64,000 bases of DNA from Streptomyces sp. SA15 (lineage in GTDB: Bacteria; Actinomycetota; Actinomycetes; Streptomycetales; Streptomycetaceae), in NCBI RefSeq assembly GCF_002291145.1, contig NZ_NTGE01000215.1, forward strand, positions 1-64,000, read 5' to 3'. The notes beneath the pieces are model-generated. The model had not been told where the DNA came from. It worked only from the letters and a program-made list of their open reading frames with translations, and did no database searches. Below, one piece after another: positions 34,352 through 42,636 of the stretch. The translations under genes and the position numbers were made by a program. Within the stretch, counting starts at the first letter, position 1. Each line of letters starts with the position of its first letter.

Positions 34352-35757
34352 AGAGCGTAGTGGCGGCGATGGTGCTCGCCGCCTCCGTGCTCCAGCCTCA
34401 ACTGCAGCCCCAGCCGACCGTCGCACAGGCGGGGCCGAGTGTGACCTTTCTGGCGGATACCGTGCTGGACCAGTCCGCGCTGTACTTCGTGTCGTACGAC
34501 GGGCTGGTCAACAACAACGCGTTCCAGGACGCGCTGGTCACCTACAACGGGTACCAGTACGCGGCCTGGTACGCCTCCAGCCGCAACGCCGTGATCGCGC
34601 GGCGTGCGCTGAGCGGGGGCGGCTGGGAGAAGGCCGTGCTGCCGCACCGGCTGAGCGTCAACGATTCGCACAACGTGATCTCGATCGGCATCTCGCCACA
34701 GGACGGCACCCTGCACGTCGCGATGGACACCCACAACACCCGGCTGTACTACACGAAGTCGGTGGCGGGGCTCGCCACCCAGCCCGGCTCACACCAGTGG
34801 TCGCCGTCGGTGTTCGGCACGGTGCAGCGGACTCTTGGGGGCGTCGAGCTGGGGAACATGACGTACCCGCAGTTCGTCGTGACGCCCGAGGGCGCGCTGC
34901 AGTTCAGCTACCGGACCGGCGGGTCGGGCAACGGCGTGAACGAGCTGGCCGAGTACACGGGCGGCAGCTGGCGGAAGCTGGGCGGGTGGTCGTCCGCGAC
35001 CGGGAACTACACCGGGCCCAACGGTGTCGTCTCCACGACGCGAAACATGTACCTGCACGGTCTCACCTACGACCGGCGCGGGCGGCTGCACGCGGCGTTC
35101 ACCTGGCGCGAGGGCAACACCAGGGTGCTGTGCAGCCCCGGCGGTCTGAGCAACCACGACACCGGTTACGTCTACAGCGACGACCGGGGCCGGACCTGGC
35201 GCAATGGCGCGGGCACGGTCGTCGGGACCACCGGCGGCACCCGGGTCTCGGTCAACTCGCCGGGCCTGATCGCCGACCCCCTGGACCCGAACCATGGCCT
35301 GATGAACCAGGAGGGCCAAGGCGCGGACTCCGCCGGCACACCCCACGTCGTGATCAGCTACGTGCCGGGCAGGTTCACCCAGTGCGTCTCGAACTACGCA
35401 CAGCAGCGCACCCAGTACGGCCGCACCTTCCACGTCGTGCGCAACGCGAACGGCACCTGGACCAAACGCGAGGTCCCGGTCCCACCGGGCAGCACGCAGC
35501 GCACGAAACTGGTCTTCGACCGCAACGACAACGCCTACCTGGTGATGCCGCGCGGCCGGATCGTCTCGGCGAGCAAGGCCGAAGGCTGGAAGGACTGGAC
35601 CCTGGTCTTCGACCGGCCGTCGATGAACGCGTTCGGCGAGGTCAACGTCGACACGTCCAGAGTGGCGGTGGACGGCGTCCTGTCGTTCCAGTACCAGCAG
35701 CGCTCGACCGGCACCACACCGTCGCCGATCCGGGTGGTCGACGTTCGCCTCGGCTGA
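34348..35757 (+). CDS. Secreted BNR-4 repeat protein, candidate rhamnose-glucuronate lyase (PL42-like)
   Basis: 469 residues with an N-terminal signal (MVLAASVLQPQLQPQP region) and a propeller of BNR-4 type. Conserved pieces include QDALVTYNGYQYAAWYAS, NDSHNVISIGISPQDGTLH, MTYPQFVVTPEGALQFSYR and YSDDRGRTW. BNR-4 proteins include the PL42 lyases that remove capping rhamnose from glucuronate on arabinogalactan-protein side chains. Coupling to a beta-1,6-galactanase supports that role, but the catalytic residues were not verified, so the activity is a hypothesis. The GTG start overlaps the preceding stop. Confidence 0.7.
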   Translation: MKSVVAAMVLAASVLQPQLQPQPTVAQAGPSVTFLADTVLDQSALYFVSYDGLVNNNAFQDALVTYNGYQYAAWYASSRNAVIARRALSGGGWEKAVLPHRLSVNDSHNVISIGISPQDGTLHVAMDTHNTRLYYTKSVAGLATQPGSHQWSPSVFGTVQRTLGGVELGNMTYPQFVVTPEGALQFSYRTGGSGNGVNELAEYTGGSWRKLGGWSSATGNYTGPNGVVSTTRNMYLHGLTYDRRGRLHAAFTWREGNTRVLCSPGGLSNHDTGYVYSDDRGRTWRNGAGTVVGTTGGTRVSVNSPGLIADPLDPNHGLMNQEGQGADSAGTPHVVISYVPGRFTQCVSNYAQQRTQYGRTFHVVRNANGTWTKREVPVPPGSTQRTKLVFDRNDNAYLVMPRGRIVSASKAEGWKDWTLVFDRPSMNAFGEVNVDTSRVAVDGVLSFQYQQRSTGTTPSPIRVVDVRLG

Positions 35758-35767
35758 TCGTCAGCCG
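35751..35767 (+). terminator. Short hairpin overlapping the BNR-4 stop codon
   Basis: CGGCTGA and TCAGCCG pair perfectly around a TCG loop; the stop codon is part of the stem. It lies between converging genes and could serve both strands. Confidence 0.45.
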
Positions 35768-35795
35768 CGAGTCGACGAGCTCCGTCCCGCCGGAA

Positions 35796-36971
35796 TCAAC
35801 GCTGTCCTGGCAGCGAGCGGCGCGGCGCCGACCGCTTCGCGTTGCCGGGCAGCGGGTTCGGCGAGCCCGGCAGCGACGAGGCCCGGATCATCAGCTCCGG
35901 GAGGATAAGGGCCCGTTCGACGGGCCGACGGCTGCCCTCGAGGAGGCGTGCCACCAGCATCTCCACGGCCATACGGCCCACCAGCGCCTTCGGCGGCCGC
36001 ACCGCCGTGATGGCCGGATCGGCGAGGTGGGCGACCTCGTCGTCGTAGCTGACGAGCGCCATGTCGTCGGGAACGCGGATCCCTCGCTCCGTCAGGTACT
36101 GGAGCAGCGAGATGGCATCGGGATCGCTGTGGACGATGAGTGCGGTGGTGCGTGAGCGGCGGCAGCCATCGAGGATGTCGCTGATGATCGCGCGGTGCCC
36201 GGGCATGCTGAGCGCGATACTCTCACGTATCAGGAAGTCGTCGGGGAGGCCGAGCTCGCCGCAGACGCGGTGCCAGCCGACGGCGAGGTGAGCCGACGTG
36301 GGGCTGCCCTTGGACAGGACGAGCCCGAGGTTGCGGTGGCCGAGCGCATGCAGGTGCCGGACCGCCATCTCCAGGCCGAGCGCGTGGTCGCTGCGCACCC
36401 ATTCCAGCTGGTGCGGCGTCGGGGTCCACTCGGGTGTCTTGCGCTCCACGAAGACGACGGGGATGGGCAACTTGCTGATCCAGTCGATCATTTCGTTCGT
36501 CTCGCGCGGGTCGTAGCCGTCCAGGTTCGGCGCCAGCAGCAACCCCTGCACCTGGCCCGATTCAGTCAGCCGGACGATTTGCCTGCGGTCCTCCGCCCGG
36601 TCGTAACTGGAGCCGCGCAACTGCATGTTCACACCGTGCGCGGCCGCGGCGTTACGGGCGCCGCTGACGATCTGCGGCCAGTAGAAATCCAGCGAGGGGA
36701 CCACCATCCCGAGCGTGAACGCGGGCGTCTTGAGCCGTCGTCGGCGCACCGGCTCCCGCTCCAGCGCCGACGGCAGCGTGGCCCCGCCGTGCACCCGGGT
36801 CAGCAGACCGCGATCGGCGAGGGCGGCGATGTCCCGCCGGATGGTCAGCTCGCTGACCGACAGCTCCCGGGCGAGATCGCGTACGCGAACGGCCCCGTGC
36901 AACCGAAGCTGGTCCATCAGCCTCTCCCGGCGCTGCAGGGCGAACATTTGCTGCGTTCCGATGGACCTCAT
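35796..36971 (-). CDS. Hybrid regulator: DeoR-type helix-turn-helix with LacI-type ligand domain
   Basis: About 391 residues. The N-terminus has a DeoR/GlpR winged helix (RRERLMDQLRLHGAVRVRDL, SVSELTIRRDIAALADRGLL, then TRVHGGATLP). From about residue 85 the protein continues as a LacI/GalR-type periplasmic-binding fold (LGMVVPSLDFYWPQIVSGAR, LGHRNLGLVLS, DMALVSYDDE). The ATG at 36971 follows GGGAGGGG. This build occurs in actinobacteria and lets a sugar ligand control DeoR-type binding. It converges on the GH30_5/BNR-4 pair and shares a GTTCGAG direct-repeat motif with that promoter, so local control is likely. Confidence 0.85.
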   Translation of the reverse strand: MRSIGTQQMFALQRRERLMDQLRLHGAVRVRDLARELSVSELTIRRDIAALADRGLLTRVHGGATLPSALEREPVRRRRLKTPAFTLGMVVPSLDFYWPQIVSGARNAAAAHGVNMQLRGSSYDRAEDRRQIVRLTESGQVQGLLLAPNLDGYDPRETNEMIDWISKLPIPVVFVERKTPEWTPTPHQLEWVRSDHALGLEMAVRHLHALGHRNLGLVLSKGSPTSAHLAVGWHRVCGELGLPDDFLIRESIALSMPGHRAIISDILDGCRRSRTTALIVHSDPDAISLLQYLTERGIRVPDDMALVSYDDEVAHLADPAITAVRPPKALVGRMAVEMLVARLLEGSRRPVERALILPELMIRASSLPGSPNPLPGNAKRSAPRRSLPGQR

Positions 36972-37010
36972 GGGTCGTCCCCTCCCGTTCGGTACGGAGC
37001 TGGGTGCCAT

Positions 37011-37050
37011 GTTCGAGTCTGGTCGATTATGTCGTATGTGTTCGAGCTCT
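37011..37050 (-). promoter_or_regulatory. GTTCGAG direct repeat upstream of the hybrid regulator
   Basis: GTTCGAGTCTG at 37011-37021 and GTTCGAGCTCT at 37040-37050 lie 29 bases apart (start to start), 40-80 bases upstream of the regulator ATG. The first matches the galactanase site GTTCGAGTTTG at 10 of 11 positions. Likely an autoregulatory site. Confidence 0.42.
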
Positions 37051-37170
37051 GGTGGCTGCGTATGGGCGACCACTATCTCTGGCTCAGCGTCATCTGGCTG
37101 GAACTCTCAGGAAACACAACTGGCACCCGCCCTGGTGGCGTGTGCCCCGAGGCGGAGGAGCACGCACTTG

Positions 37171-37516
37171 ATGCAGTCCAAGCCTCGCGCGCTGATCGTG
37201 ATGAGCAAGTCCAGCTTCGAGGCGCACTTCGACCGGGACCGGCTGCGGCGGCTGGCCGACTCGGTGACCCTGGAGGAGCCGTGCTGGACCGACGACCTCG
37301 ACGGCGAGTCATCCCGCGAGCGGCTGGCCCGCGCCGAGGTGCTGCTCACGTCATGGGGCGAGCCCGCGCTGACCTAGCAGCGGCTCGCCGCGGCCCCCAG
37401 GTTGCGCGCGGTACTGCACGGCGCGGGCAGCGTGCGCGACCTGGTCGGCCAAGAGGTGTGGCAGCGAGGGATCCGGGTGACCAGCGCCGCGGACGCCAAC
37501 GCCGTCCCGGTGGCTA
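37171..37516 (+). pseudogene. Truncated D-2-hydroxyacid dehydrogenase with an in-frame stop
   Basis: ATG 37171 follows GGCGGAGGAG. The frame codes for an N-terminal substrate domain (LRRLADSVTLEE, LARAEVLLTSWGEP), meets a TAG at 37375, and continues in the same frame with RAVLHGAGSVRDLV and RGIRVTSAADANAVPVA. Homology then stops abruptly, just before the expected EYTLA segment, so the Rossmann domain is gone. Both an amber stop and a 3' deletion are present. The family is that of the intact gene at 5129-6136, but the sequences differ enough not to be a recent copy. Confidence 0.78.
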
Positions 37517-37585
37517 CCGTGTGCGACCGTCGCTCCCACAGGAGAGGACGACAGCGCGGGATCGATTGGGAGGAGCGCGCGTTCC

Positions 37586-38710
37586 ATGAGACTCCGTACA
37601 ACACACCCAGCGACGCAGCGTGCCTGGACAGTGGAACTGCGACCCGGTTCCGGCGGGCCGCAGCTTGTTTGTCAGCAGTGCGGCCGCGGGGGCATGGTGC
37701 TCGTGGCCGCTTCCGCGCGCTCAGCGGCGCTTGAGCATCTGGTGGGTCATGCCCGGCGTGACGCTTTGCCGTCATACATGCGGATCTGCCAGTGCCATGA
37801 GCGAGGCTGCCGCTGGCACCCACGCCACCGTGGCTGTGCAGGACCTGTCCGTCTACTTCTCGCCCGCGAGCGGGGCGGCCGCCTCTGGCGGCTTGCCGAT
37901 GCATGTACGGCATGCGCGTCGGTGACGGAGCAAGCCTCCGTGGTACCTGAAACGGTCCCGCGGATGACCATGACGTCTTCCTGCAGCAGCGTCGCGCGGC
38001 GTCGCAACCGGCGGCCCAGGGGGCCGGGCGACCAGACTCGGGTGCGTGAGATGCTCAGCTACCTGGCCGCTGCCCTGCCCAGCCACACCGGCGCTGCGGC
38101 CCGGCTGCTCGCCGTGCAGTGTGCCCTACGCATGGACTCAGAAGGGAAAGTCCGGCTGCCGGCCGGCGTGATGCGCAGTCTTCGTCTGGGCCGTGACCCA
38201 CTTCCGTGGAGTGAGCTGGAGCAGTCACGTTGGCTCCGCAGAACGCCCACTGCTACCGGGGCAGCCGACGGCGTGGTGACCGCCCAGCTCCTCGACGGCG
38301 TCTTGTTTGCTCAGAGTCCCGCACGTCCGGACCGCAGGAGCGCTGCCGACTGGGCTCTGCGTATGGCGAGCGGTGTCTGTACGGCCGCCGGTGACGCTTC
38401 TGTGCGGCTTACCGTTCTCTGCCTTGCGGCGCACAGAGGTGCCTCCGCTGGTCGAGGATGTGCCGAGTTGGAGTGGATCGCGCGTGAGTGCGGACTCGCT
38501 CCCGCGGAGCTCATCGCTGTGCTCGATCGGTTGACCAGATGCCTCATCGGCTGGCACGTCGCCTCCAGCTCGGGAGATCTGCACTGGGAACTGCTGCCGG
38601 AGGCATCGGTAGCAGCCGACACGCGGTCGATGTGGCGCCAGGGTGAACTCCAAGAGCAAAGGGAAAACGGCCTCCTCACGCTCGACGGCATCGGCCTACC
38701 GCTGAAGTAG
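37586..38710 (+). CDS. Hypothetical cysteine-rich protein of unknown family
   Basis: 374 residues. The N-terminal 120 residues hold closely spaced cysteines and histidines (CQQCG, CQCHERGCRWH, HRGCAGPV, ACTACAS), suggesting one or two zinc-binding modules. The remainder is mostly helical, with a stretch like a helix-turn-helix (LEWIARECGLAPAELIAVLD). Similar architecture is familiar from uncharacterised actinobacterial proteins near mobile regions, but I cannot name a family. The ATG at 37586 follows GGGAGGAG. It begins just after the breakpoint of the truncated dehydrogenase, so it may have arrived with the DNA that caused that truncation. Confidence 0.6.
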   Translation: MRLRTTHPATQRAWTVELRPGSGGPQLVCQQCGRGGMVLVAASARSAALEHLVGHARRDALPSYMRICQCHERGCRWHPRHRGCAGPVRLLLARERGGRLWRLADACTACASVTEQASVVPETVPRMTMTSSCSSVARRRNRRPRGPGDQTRVREMLSYLAAALPSHTGAAARLLAVQCALRMDSEGKVRLPAGVMRSLRLGRDPLPWSELEQSRWLRRTPTATGAADGVVTAQLLDGVLFAQSPARPDRRSAADWALRMASGVCTAAGDASVRLTVLCLAAHRGASAGRGCAELEWIARECGLAPAELIAVLDRLTRCLIGWHVASSSGDLHWELLPEASVAADTRSMWRQGELQEQRENGLLTLDGIGLPLK

Positions 38711-38745
38711 CAGTCGCCCCGGTCCAAACAGGCGTTGTCGAACAC

Positions 38746-39504
38746 TCAGTCGTGCGGCACCAGCGCGACCGGGCAGTGCACGTGGTGGATCAGAGCGTGC
38801 GCGACCGGCCCGGTGTGCGGGCCGACCACCGCACGGCGCCTGCGGCTGCCCACGACGAGCAGCCCCGCACCGGCGGCGGCCGCCGGCCATCCCTCGTGGA
38901 GCTCTTCCTTCACAACGGCGGTGGGGTACTTCTCGCGCCATGGTGCGAGCAGCTCCGCCAGCTCGCGCTCCGCCTCCGCCCCGCGCCGGGCACGCGCCTT
39001 CGGCAAAGCCGTGGGAGAACGCACCCGCCAGGCGTGTACCGCGCGCAGCTGTGCACGGCGCAGCTCAGCGGCGTGGAAGGCGAAGAAGGTCTCGCACGGA
39101 TTCTGCTCCGCTGCGATGACGGCCGATGAACCCAACGCGGCCAGTGGGGGAAGCGGATGGTTGGCGGCGGTGAGAGTGACCTGCCAGCGGTGCCTGTCCG
39201 GATCGAGACCGCGCGGAACCTCCGCAGCCAATGACAGCGATGCCTGAAGTGACCCATCCGGTTCCACCGTGACGGGCAGAGAACGCGGCTGGTCCCAGGC
39301 GTCCTTCAACACCACCAGGAATGGGTGCGCAAGATCGATCTCCTCAGGCGCTACCACATCGAAGCGGCGTTCCTCCTCTTCCGGCTCGATCTGCCGGACC
39401 GGGCGCTTCTCCCACCTCGCGTCGATACGTTGCTGGACCTCCTCGGTGCTCAGCGACGCACTGGTCACCAGCAGCCGGTCCGAGACGCGACCAGAAACAA
39501 CCAC
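38746..39504 (-). pseudogene. Chimeric gene ending in the C-terminal half of a universal stress protein
   Basis: The last 125 residues are the second domain of a UspA-type protein: AAELRRAQLRAVHAWRV, then GAGLLVVGSRRRRAVVGPHT and VHCPVALVPHD, which carry the nucleotide-binding G-x2-G-x9-GS type motif. The first about 125 residues (SDRLLVTSASLSTEEVQQRI, LPVTVEPDGSLQASLSLAA) are not Usp-like and not a recognised family. An ordinary two-domain Streptomyces Usp has about 290 residues, so domain 1 is missing. The frame is open across the junction near residue 128, so a fusion protein could be made, but a deletion scar is more likely. Confidence 0.6.
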
Positions 39505-39836
39505 ATGTCGCTGAGTCCGGGCTCATCCCATGGCAGCCATGTCACCGAGCCGCGGATCTGCCGCAGGGCTTCGGCGAGCGCGAAGTCCTCGGGCTGATCT
39601 CCCAGGACTGCGACGCGCTGCCGGGACCGGAGTGCTCTTGAGATCGGGACACACAGGCCGGCCTCGTGTGAACGCACCGCATTGCAACCTTCGAGAGCTC
39701 CCGGGTGCAACTGCGACAGCAGCGGCGACTCCCTGCCGCGGGTGGCCGCGTCCCGCCACTCCTTTACCGTGATCTGCCCCCCGATCGCGGATTCCTCAAT
39801 GCCGACATGGATCCCCCGATGAGGGGGGCGTGGCAC
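39465..39836 (-). pseudogene. Fragment of an unrecognised protein, probably frameshifted into the chimeric gene
   Basis: A 123-codon frame contains RQRVAVLGDQPEDFALAEAL and SVTWLPWDEPGLSDMW, which look like genuine coding sequence of unknown family. It runs into the start of the chimeric gene in a different frame near 39500, so both may be parts of one ancestral gene disrupted by a frameshift. No function can be given. Confidence 0.35.
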
Positions 39837-40263
39837 CGTAGCCAGCGGCGTCAGTTCACGAGCGTTGTCGTCGTCGAACAGACGGTTGCACTGGATCAGG
39901 TCCTCTCGCTTGTTGGTGGCGAGCCGCAGACGGAGACCGTCAGAGGCCTACTCTGCTTCGTGCACGGCGGAGCCGTTCCAGGGCTCCTTGCGAAGCATCT
40001 CCCTGAACTGCTCAGCCGCAGCAGCGTCGGTGATCTTCCTCTCGGCCAGCAGCCGATCGACTGTGCCTGGGTTCAGGGCGTCGAATGTGGCCCACGAGGG
40101 GCTGTAATTAACCGGTTCGGGTCGTCCCTGTTCTTGGCCACCTGGATGCACAGCAGGTTGTCGTGGGCGTCCGCGTGCCCTTGAAGGACGTAGTGGGCAT
40201 CGTTCGTCGTTCCCGACTCGGGCAAGCACCGACCGCTACTCATGCTCGGACAAGCGGATCTCG
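39837..40263. other. Degenerate stretch with scattered coding fragments
   Basis: Minus-strand fragments in alternating frames keep protein-like character, for example TTNDAHYVLQGHADAHDNLL and LNPGTVDRLLAERKITDAAA, but no frame stays open for long. This looks like one gene with frameshifts near 40100 and 39950. The family is unknown. Confidence 0.35.
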
Positions 40264-41124
40264 CTACTCCGAGGCGTCTGCCAGGTCGACGGAGGGCTCT
40301 TGTCCACGCTGGAAGGCACGGCCGAAGTGTTGGCCGGAGCTGCCGACGGACAGGAGGTCCGGGCGTTTGGCCACGCGACCGTCTCCGGTGGAACGCCCAC
40401 GCGCGCGCCTGCCGATCCACGGACCTAGGAATCCGGCGACCCAGCGCACCTCGGCTGACGCGGCACGCAAGAATCGTGCCCGACCAACAGGCAGGACGGG
40501 CAACGGGTGCGTCCAGGAGTCGTCAGTGTCTGGCACGTTGAGCGAGTGAGCGAGCGCCGCCGCGATCCGCTGGTGGCCGAGTGGGCTCGAGTGGAGGCGG
40601 TCCTGACTCCACAGGCGTGGATCCGTGGCCACCGGATACAGGGTGACGTCGGCGACGACGACACCATGCCGGTGCGCCGCCGCGCGAACACGGTGGTTCA
40701 GCGCCTCAAGACGCGGCCGGAGCGGACGGGCCAGCGGAGTGACGCGCGCGATGTCGGGAAAGGTGAGCGTCGCCACGCGCGCCCCCTGGCCGGTGAGCGC
40801 GGCGAACATCGCCTCCAGATGCGCGGCCACCTCATCCGGATCGAAGCGGGGGCGCAGCATGTCGTTGACTCCGGCCACGACCGTCGCGAAGTCCGGCCGC
40901 AGCGCAAGCGCCGCGGGCAACTGCTCCGCGTGGACCTGCCCGGCCAGACGGCCCCGTACTGCGAGATTGGCGTACCGAAGCTGCGGGCTGTGCCGAGCCA
41001 GGTGCTCGGCGAGCCGGTCGGCCCACCCGCGCAGGCCTGTCACATCGTCGCCGTCGCCGACCCCTTCGGTGTGACTGTCACCCAGGGCCACGAAGCGCAG
41101 ATAGCGGGTCTCAGTGCCTGACAT
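40264..41124 (-). CDS. SGNH/GDSL-type hydrolase
   Basis: 286 residues. The N-terminus has the block I motif RFVALGDSHTEGVGDG with the catalytic serine; ANLAVRGRLAGQ and TVVAGVNDML supply the oxyanion glycine and asparagine; DRLHSSPLGHQRIA gives the Asp/His pair. No signal peptide is visible, so it is probably a cytoplasmic esterase or lipase. The ATG at 41124 begins directly before the conserved domain. The PadR gene ends 43 bases upstream on the same strand, so they may share a transcript. The last 50 residues are arginine-rich and beyond the usual family end. Confidence 0.85.
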   Translation of the reverse strand: MSGTETRYLRFVALGDSHTEGVGDGDDVTGLRGWADRLAEHLARHSPQLRYANLAVRGRLAGQVHAEQLPAALALRPDFATVVAGVNDMLRPRFDPDEVAAHLEAMFAALTGQGARVATLTFPDIARVTPLARPLRPRLEALNHRVRAAAHRHGVVVADVTLYPVATDPRLWSQDRLHSSPLGHQRIAAALAHSLNVPDTDDSWTHPLPVLPVGRARFLRAASAEVRWVAGFLGPWIGRRARGRSTGDGRVAKRPDLLSVGSSGQHFGRAFQRGQEPSVDLADASE

Positions 41125-41167
41125 GAGCGGCTGGCTCCTTAATGCGATCACCGGAAGAGCCCCCACT

Positions 41168-41746
41168 CTAGTCAAGTTTTTGAGTAATAGTCTTGGCGCG
41201 CTGGTCGAGCCTGCGCAACGCCATGTCGCCCCACTGGAGGTTCTCCCGCTCGAACGACATCCCGCGCAGCAGAGTGAGGTACGGGCCGATACGCTCGGCC
41301 TCGGCGAAGTACGCCTCCTCTGAACGGCCGCCCAGCAGTCGTTGCCGGATTCTCTCGTAGCGGGCCAGCTTGGCCGTGGCCCATTCCATGCGTTCGAGGA
41401 CGGCGGCGCGCACCGCCTCGACGTCGCCGGCGTCCGCGCACTGCACCTTGACCAGCAGCTCGTCTCTGATGACCGCGGGCCGACCCGGCGGCTCGGCCGT
41501 GTATGCGCGCACCGCCTCCCGCCCAGCCTCCGTCAGGGAGAACAGCCGTTTGTTGGGACGACGCCGCTGCTCGACGAGGCGAGCCGTGACCAGCCCCTCG
41601 ACCTCCATACGCTCCAGCTCCCGATAGAGCTGCTGAGGCGTCGCCGTCCAGAAGTTCGCGACCGTCGCGTCGAAGCCTTTTGCGAGGTCGTAACCGGACG
41701 CCTCGCCCTCCAGCAGCGCGGCCATCACCGCGTTCCGCAATGCCAT
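41168..41746 (-). CDS. PadR family transcriptional regulator
   Basis: 192 residues. The N-terminal winged helix reads MALRNAVMAALLEGEASGYD then TPQQLYRELERMEVEGLVTA, with the typical PadR spacing, and the C-terminal half is the four-helix dimerisation domain. It is divergent from a small NTF2-like protein gene, and a palindrome lies between them. PadR proteins usually repress their neighbours and respond to small hydrophobic ligands. Confidence 0.92.
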   Translation of the reverse strand: MALRNAVMAALLEGEASGYDLAKGFDATVANFWTATPQQLYRELERMEVEGLVTARLVEQRRRPNKRLFSLTEAGREAVRAYTAEPPGRPAVIRDELLVKVQCADAGDVEAVRAAVLERMEWATAKLARYERIRQRLLGGRSEEAYFAEAERIGPYLTLLRGMSFERENLQWGDMALRRLDQRAKTITQKLD

Positions 41747-41767
41747 GGGAGCAAGGTACGGCCCAGC

Positions 41768-41789
41768 GAGTGTTCAATGATGAGCACTC
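41768..41789. promoter_or_regulatory. Palindrome upstream of padR-type gene (candidate PadR operator)
   Basis: GAGTGTTCA and TGAGCACTC form 9-base arms with one mismatch around ATGA, 21-43 bases upstream of the PadR start codon and so over its probable promoter. A second dyad, CAACTTGTTG, lies at 41849-41858 near the NTF2-like gene. PadR family members bind dyads of this size in their own promoters. Confidence 0.5.
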
Positions 41790-41874
41790 CCGAAGCGCCG
41801 CACCCTCGACAAGCACCGGAGTCGCCTCTACCCTCCTCTACACATATGCAACTTGTTGAGTATCGAGGTCGATC

Positions 41875-42267
41875 ATGCACCCCTTCCGCAAGGCCGTCGA
41901 GAACGGTGACCTGGACGCCGTGGCCGCCCTTCTGGCCGACGACGTCGTCTTCACCAGCCCGGTCGCCTTCAAGCCGTACCCGGGCAAGGCGATCACCACC
42001 GCGATCCTGCGTGCTGTGACACAGGTCTTCGAGAACTTCACCTACGTCCGGGAGATCGCGAACCCCGACGGCCGCGACCACGCGTTCGTCTTCACCGCGA
42101 GCGTCGCCGGAAAGAAGCTCCAGGGCTGCGACTTCCTGCACTTCGACGAGGACGGCAAGATCGACGACTTCACGGTGATGGTGCGCCCGCTGTCGGCCGC
42201 CCACGCGCTGTCCGAGGCCATGGGCGCCCAGTTCGAGAAGATCGCCCGAGAGGCCGCCGAGCAGTGA
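41875..42267 (+). CDS. NTF2/SnoaL-like fold protein
   Basis: 130 residues. The cone-shaped NTF2-like pattern is clear: a helix with AVENGDLDAVAALLADDVVF, then KPYPGKAITTAILRAV and CDFLHFDEDGKIDDFTVMVR. Members include small isomerases, cyclases and ligand-binding proteins, so no reaction can be assigned. It is divergent from PadR and probably repressed by it. Confidence 0.85.
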   Translation: MHPFRKAVENGDLDAVAALLADDVVFTSPVAFKPYPGKAITTAILRAVTQVFENFTYVREIANPDGRDHAFVFTASVAGKKLQGCDFLHFDEDGKIDDFTVMVRPLSAAHALSEAMGAQFEKIAREAAEQ

Positions 42268-42492
42268 GCCCGACGACCGACGCCGTGGTCATCGGCGCGG
42301 GAACGCCTGACTGACCGCCGCCACCCCGCTGTGCCGCGTCCTTCGGCACGGGCGCTTCGAGTTCGAGACGGCGCTGCACCAGTTGTCCGTAATCGAGCCG
42401 TCCTGCACACGCTCACGGCATCGGGGTAGGCCGAAGACCGAGAACGCGGCGCGGCTCCCGTCGCGGGCGCCGTGCGGCAAGGATGACGGGTC

Positions 42493-42636
42493 ATGACGAT
42501 CGTGTTCCGGGTCCCTGCCGACGGTGCGGAGCGGGTGGGGTTCGCCTACTCGCCGACGATGGAAGCCGTGCTGAGTCTCCATGTGCGGGTGGAGCCCAAG
42601 CACCACCCCGTCCAGCACGGCTGGGCGCGTTCGTGA
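42493..42636 (+). pseudogene. N-terminal scrap of an ArsR/DUF5937-type regulator
   Basis: MTIVFRVPADGAERVGFAYS and TMEAVLSLHVRVEPKHHP match the first 45 residues of Streptomyces ArsR-type regulators with a DUF5937 start. A TGA follows at 42634-42636, where the native protein would continue for about 300 residues. The bases after the stop carry an unrelated leucine-rich helical segment (LKELRAADKDELAELRADRE), so an insertion or deletion joined two unrelated sequences. Confidence 0.6.

Noticed and set aside
37586..38710. Calling the cysteine-rich protein a transposase or recombinase
   Set aside because: No catalytic motif of any recombinase family is visible; only spacing of cysteines and location suggest a mobile context.
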